Source of the DNA: Candidatus Dadabacteria bacterium
GTDB taxonomy: Bacteria > Desulfobacterota_D > UBA1144 > Nemesobacterales > UBA2774
NCBI GenBank assembly: GCA_003229065.1
Contig: QIHJ01000361.1
Coordinates: 1 to 7,513 of the forward strand
Direction of reading: 5' to 3'
Length of the DNA: 7,513 nt
The notes under the pieces are model-generated. The model did no database searches. It was not told the origin of the DNA and saw only the letters and a program-made list of their open reading frames with translations. This document shows positions 6,864 to 7,513 of the stretch, piece after piece; the stretch's first letter is position 1; each line of letters starts with the position of its first letter. A program made the position numbers and the translations under genes.

Positions 6864-6986
6864 TACTCTCAATATATTACCAAGGATTTCCGGATCGTAG
6901 AACTTTATTTAGAAAACTTTATCATTTTTAGAGGGTTTGTGCACACCGGAGCATATATATAATAGTAACCCGGCTAATGGAAGCGC

Positions 6987-7460
6987 CTACTTCCGGTCTT
7001 TTAAGGATTTAAGAGCGGAAAGGGCTTCTTCTATATGTTTTTTGTAGTTGAGCTGCGATGAGAATATATGTCTCACTATTCCGTCCTTATCGATTACGTA
7101 TGTTACTCTGCCCGGCAGGAGCCTGAAGGTTTTTGGGACTCCATAAAGCTTTCTGACTTCCCCTGCCTGATCGCTTAGTAGAGTGAACGGCAGCTCATTG
7201 TCCGAAGAGAATTGTTTATGCGAGTCAACGGAATCCGAGCTTATACCCATTACCAGAGTGTTCTCTATGCCCTTAATTTTGTTGATATTATCCCTGAACG
7301 CGCAGGCCTCTTTGGTGCATACAGTTGTATTATCCTTCGGATAAAAATAAAGGACTATGGGACTGAGCCCAATGAGATCGCCGAGCTTAATAATGGCCCC
7401 TTCTTCTGAAAGAAGACTGAAGAGAGGAGCCTTATCGCCAACTTTTAGAATATCTGACAT
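6987..7460 (-). CDS. bcp: Thiol peroxidase, Bcp/PrxQ peroxiredoxin
   Basis: This 157-residue cytosolic peroxiredoxin reduces hydrogen peroxide and organic or lipid hydroperoxides, normally with thioredoxin as electron donor. The thioredoxin fold carries the active-site block YPKDNTTVCTKEACAFRD (40-57). Cys48 is the peroxidatic cysteine and Cys53, five residues on, is the resolving cysteine, the atypical two-Cys arrangement of PrxQ/Bcp. The second active-site arginine is in PGRVTYVID (R118). Length and order match the family, and no signal peptide is seen. The start is ATG 7460; the nearest purine-rich site (AAGGA) is about 12 bases away, rather far. A short frame entering from beyond the window overlaps this start by 16 bases, which could mean translational coupling. 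A short inverted repeat (GGAAG 6979-6983, CTTCC 6990-6994) spans the stop codon without a T-run after it. Confidence 0.95.
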   Translation of the reverse strand: MSDILKVGDKAPLFSLLSEEGAIIKLGDLIGLSPIVLYFYPKDNTTVCTKEACAFRDNINKIKGIENTLVMGISSDSVDSHKQFSSDNELPFTLLSDQAGEVRKLYGVPKTFRLLPGRVTYVIDKDGIVRHIFSSQLNYKKHIEEALSALKSLKDRK

Positions 7461-7513
7461 CTGGGTTTACTATCCTTCACATAGGGATTTAAATATAGAG
7501 TTCCGGCAGTCAT
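7445..7513 (-). CDS. Possible C-terminal end of an unknown gene upstream of bcp
   Basis: On the minus strand one frame is open from the window edge to the TAA at 7445-7447, covering 22 residues and overlapping the bcp start by 16 bases. The other two frames have stops within the 53 bases before bcp. A short overlap is common in operons, so this may be the tail of an upstream gene, but 22 codons can stay open by chance and I do not recognise the peptide. An ATG sits exactly at the edge, so a tiny free-standing frame is also possible. Confidence 0.25.
   Translation of the reverse strand: MTAGTLYLNPYVKDSKPRCQIF

Noticed and set aside
6937..6965. Plus-strand TTGTGC ... TATAAT promoter-like pair between argH and bcp
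   Set aside because: Spacing is only 15 bases and no plus-strand gene follows; an AT-rich chance match is likely.
1..7513. A novel defence, mobile or secretion system
   Set aside because: All sizeable frames are explained by metabolic, redox and transport families; no nuclease, transposase, integrase, reverse transcriptase or toxin-antitoxin signature is visible.

Overview
The window looks like ordinary chromosome from a Gram-negative, glutathione-making bacterium with roughly balanced base composition. Two convergent gene groups face each other across a gap of about 390 bases. The glutamate-cysteine ligase is of the proteobacterial/Acidithiobacillus type (PF08886-like), and it occurs alongside a glutathionyl-hydroquinone reductase, a PrxQ/Bcp peroxiredoxin and a PPOX-fold flavin/F420 protein. 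This suggests a deltaproteobacterium-like lineage or an uncultivated relative (Dadabacteria is a guess), but no rRNA or other taxonomic marker is present.

Plus strand, 1-2092: the C-terminal part of an RDD-family membrane protein, whose reading frame is already open at base 1, is followed after one base by gshA. The acidic, probably disordered N-terminal part of the RDD protein holds two identical 52-base repeats, 81 bases apart, both read in frame.

Gap, 2093-2484: no convincing gene. It contains a compound inverted-repeat region that resembles a decayed interspersed palindromic repeat, and a hairpin that could end minus-strand transcription.

Minus strand, read right to left from 7513: perhaps the tail of an unknown gene at the edge, then the peroxiredoxin (bcp), argininosuccinate lyase (argH, TTG start), a PPOX-fold protein, a glutathionyl-hydroquinone reductase, and a ClC chloride/proton antiporter gene broken by a frameshift. 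The frameshift lies just after the gating-glutamate motif, and about 23 bases seem to be missing there. A good sigma-70-type promoter and a ribosome binding site precede the broken clc gene.

Functionally, the region leans towards thiol and redox chemistry: glutathione synthesis step 1, glutathione-dependent quinone repair and thiol peroxidase. argH is a housekeeping arginine gene among them. I see no defence system, CRISPR array, transposase, phage gene, tRNA or rRNA. The most unusual items are the in-frame repeats in the RDD gene and the broken clc gene.
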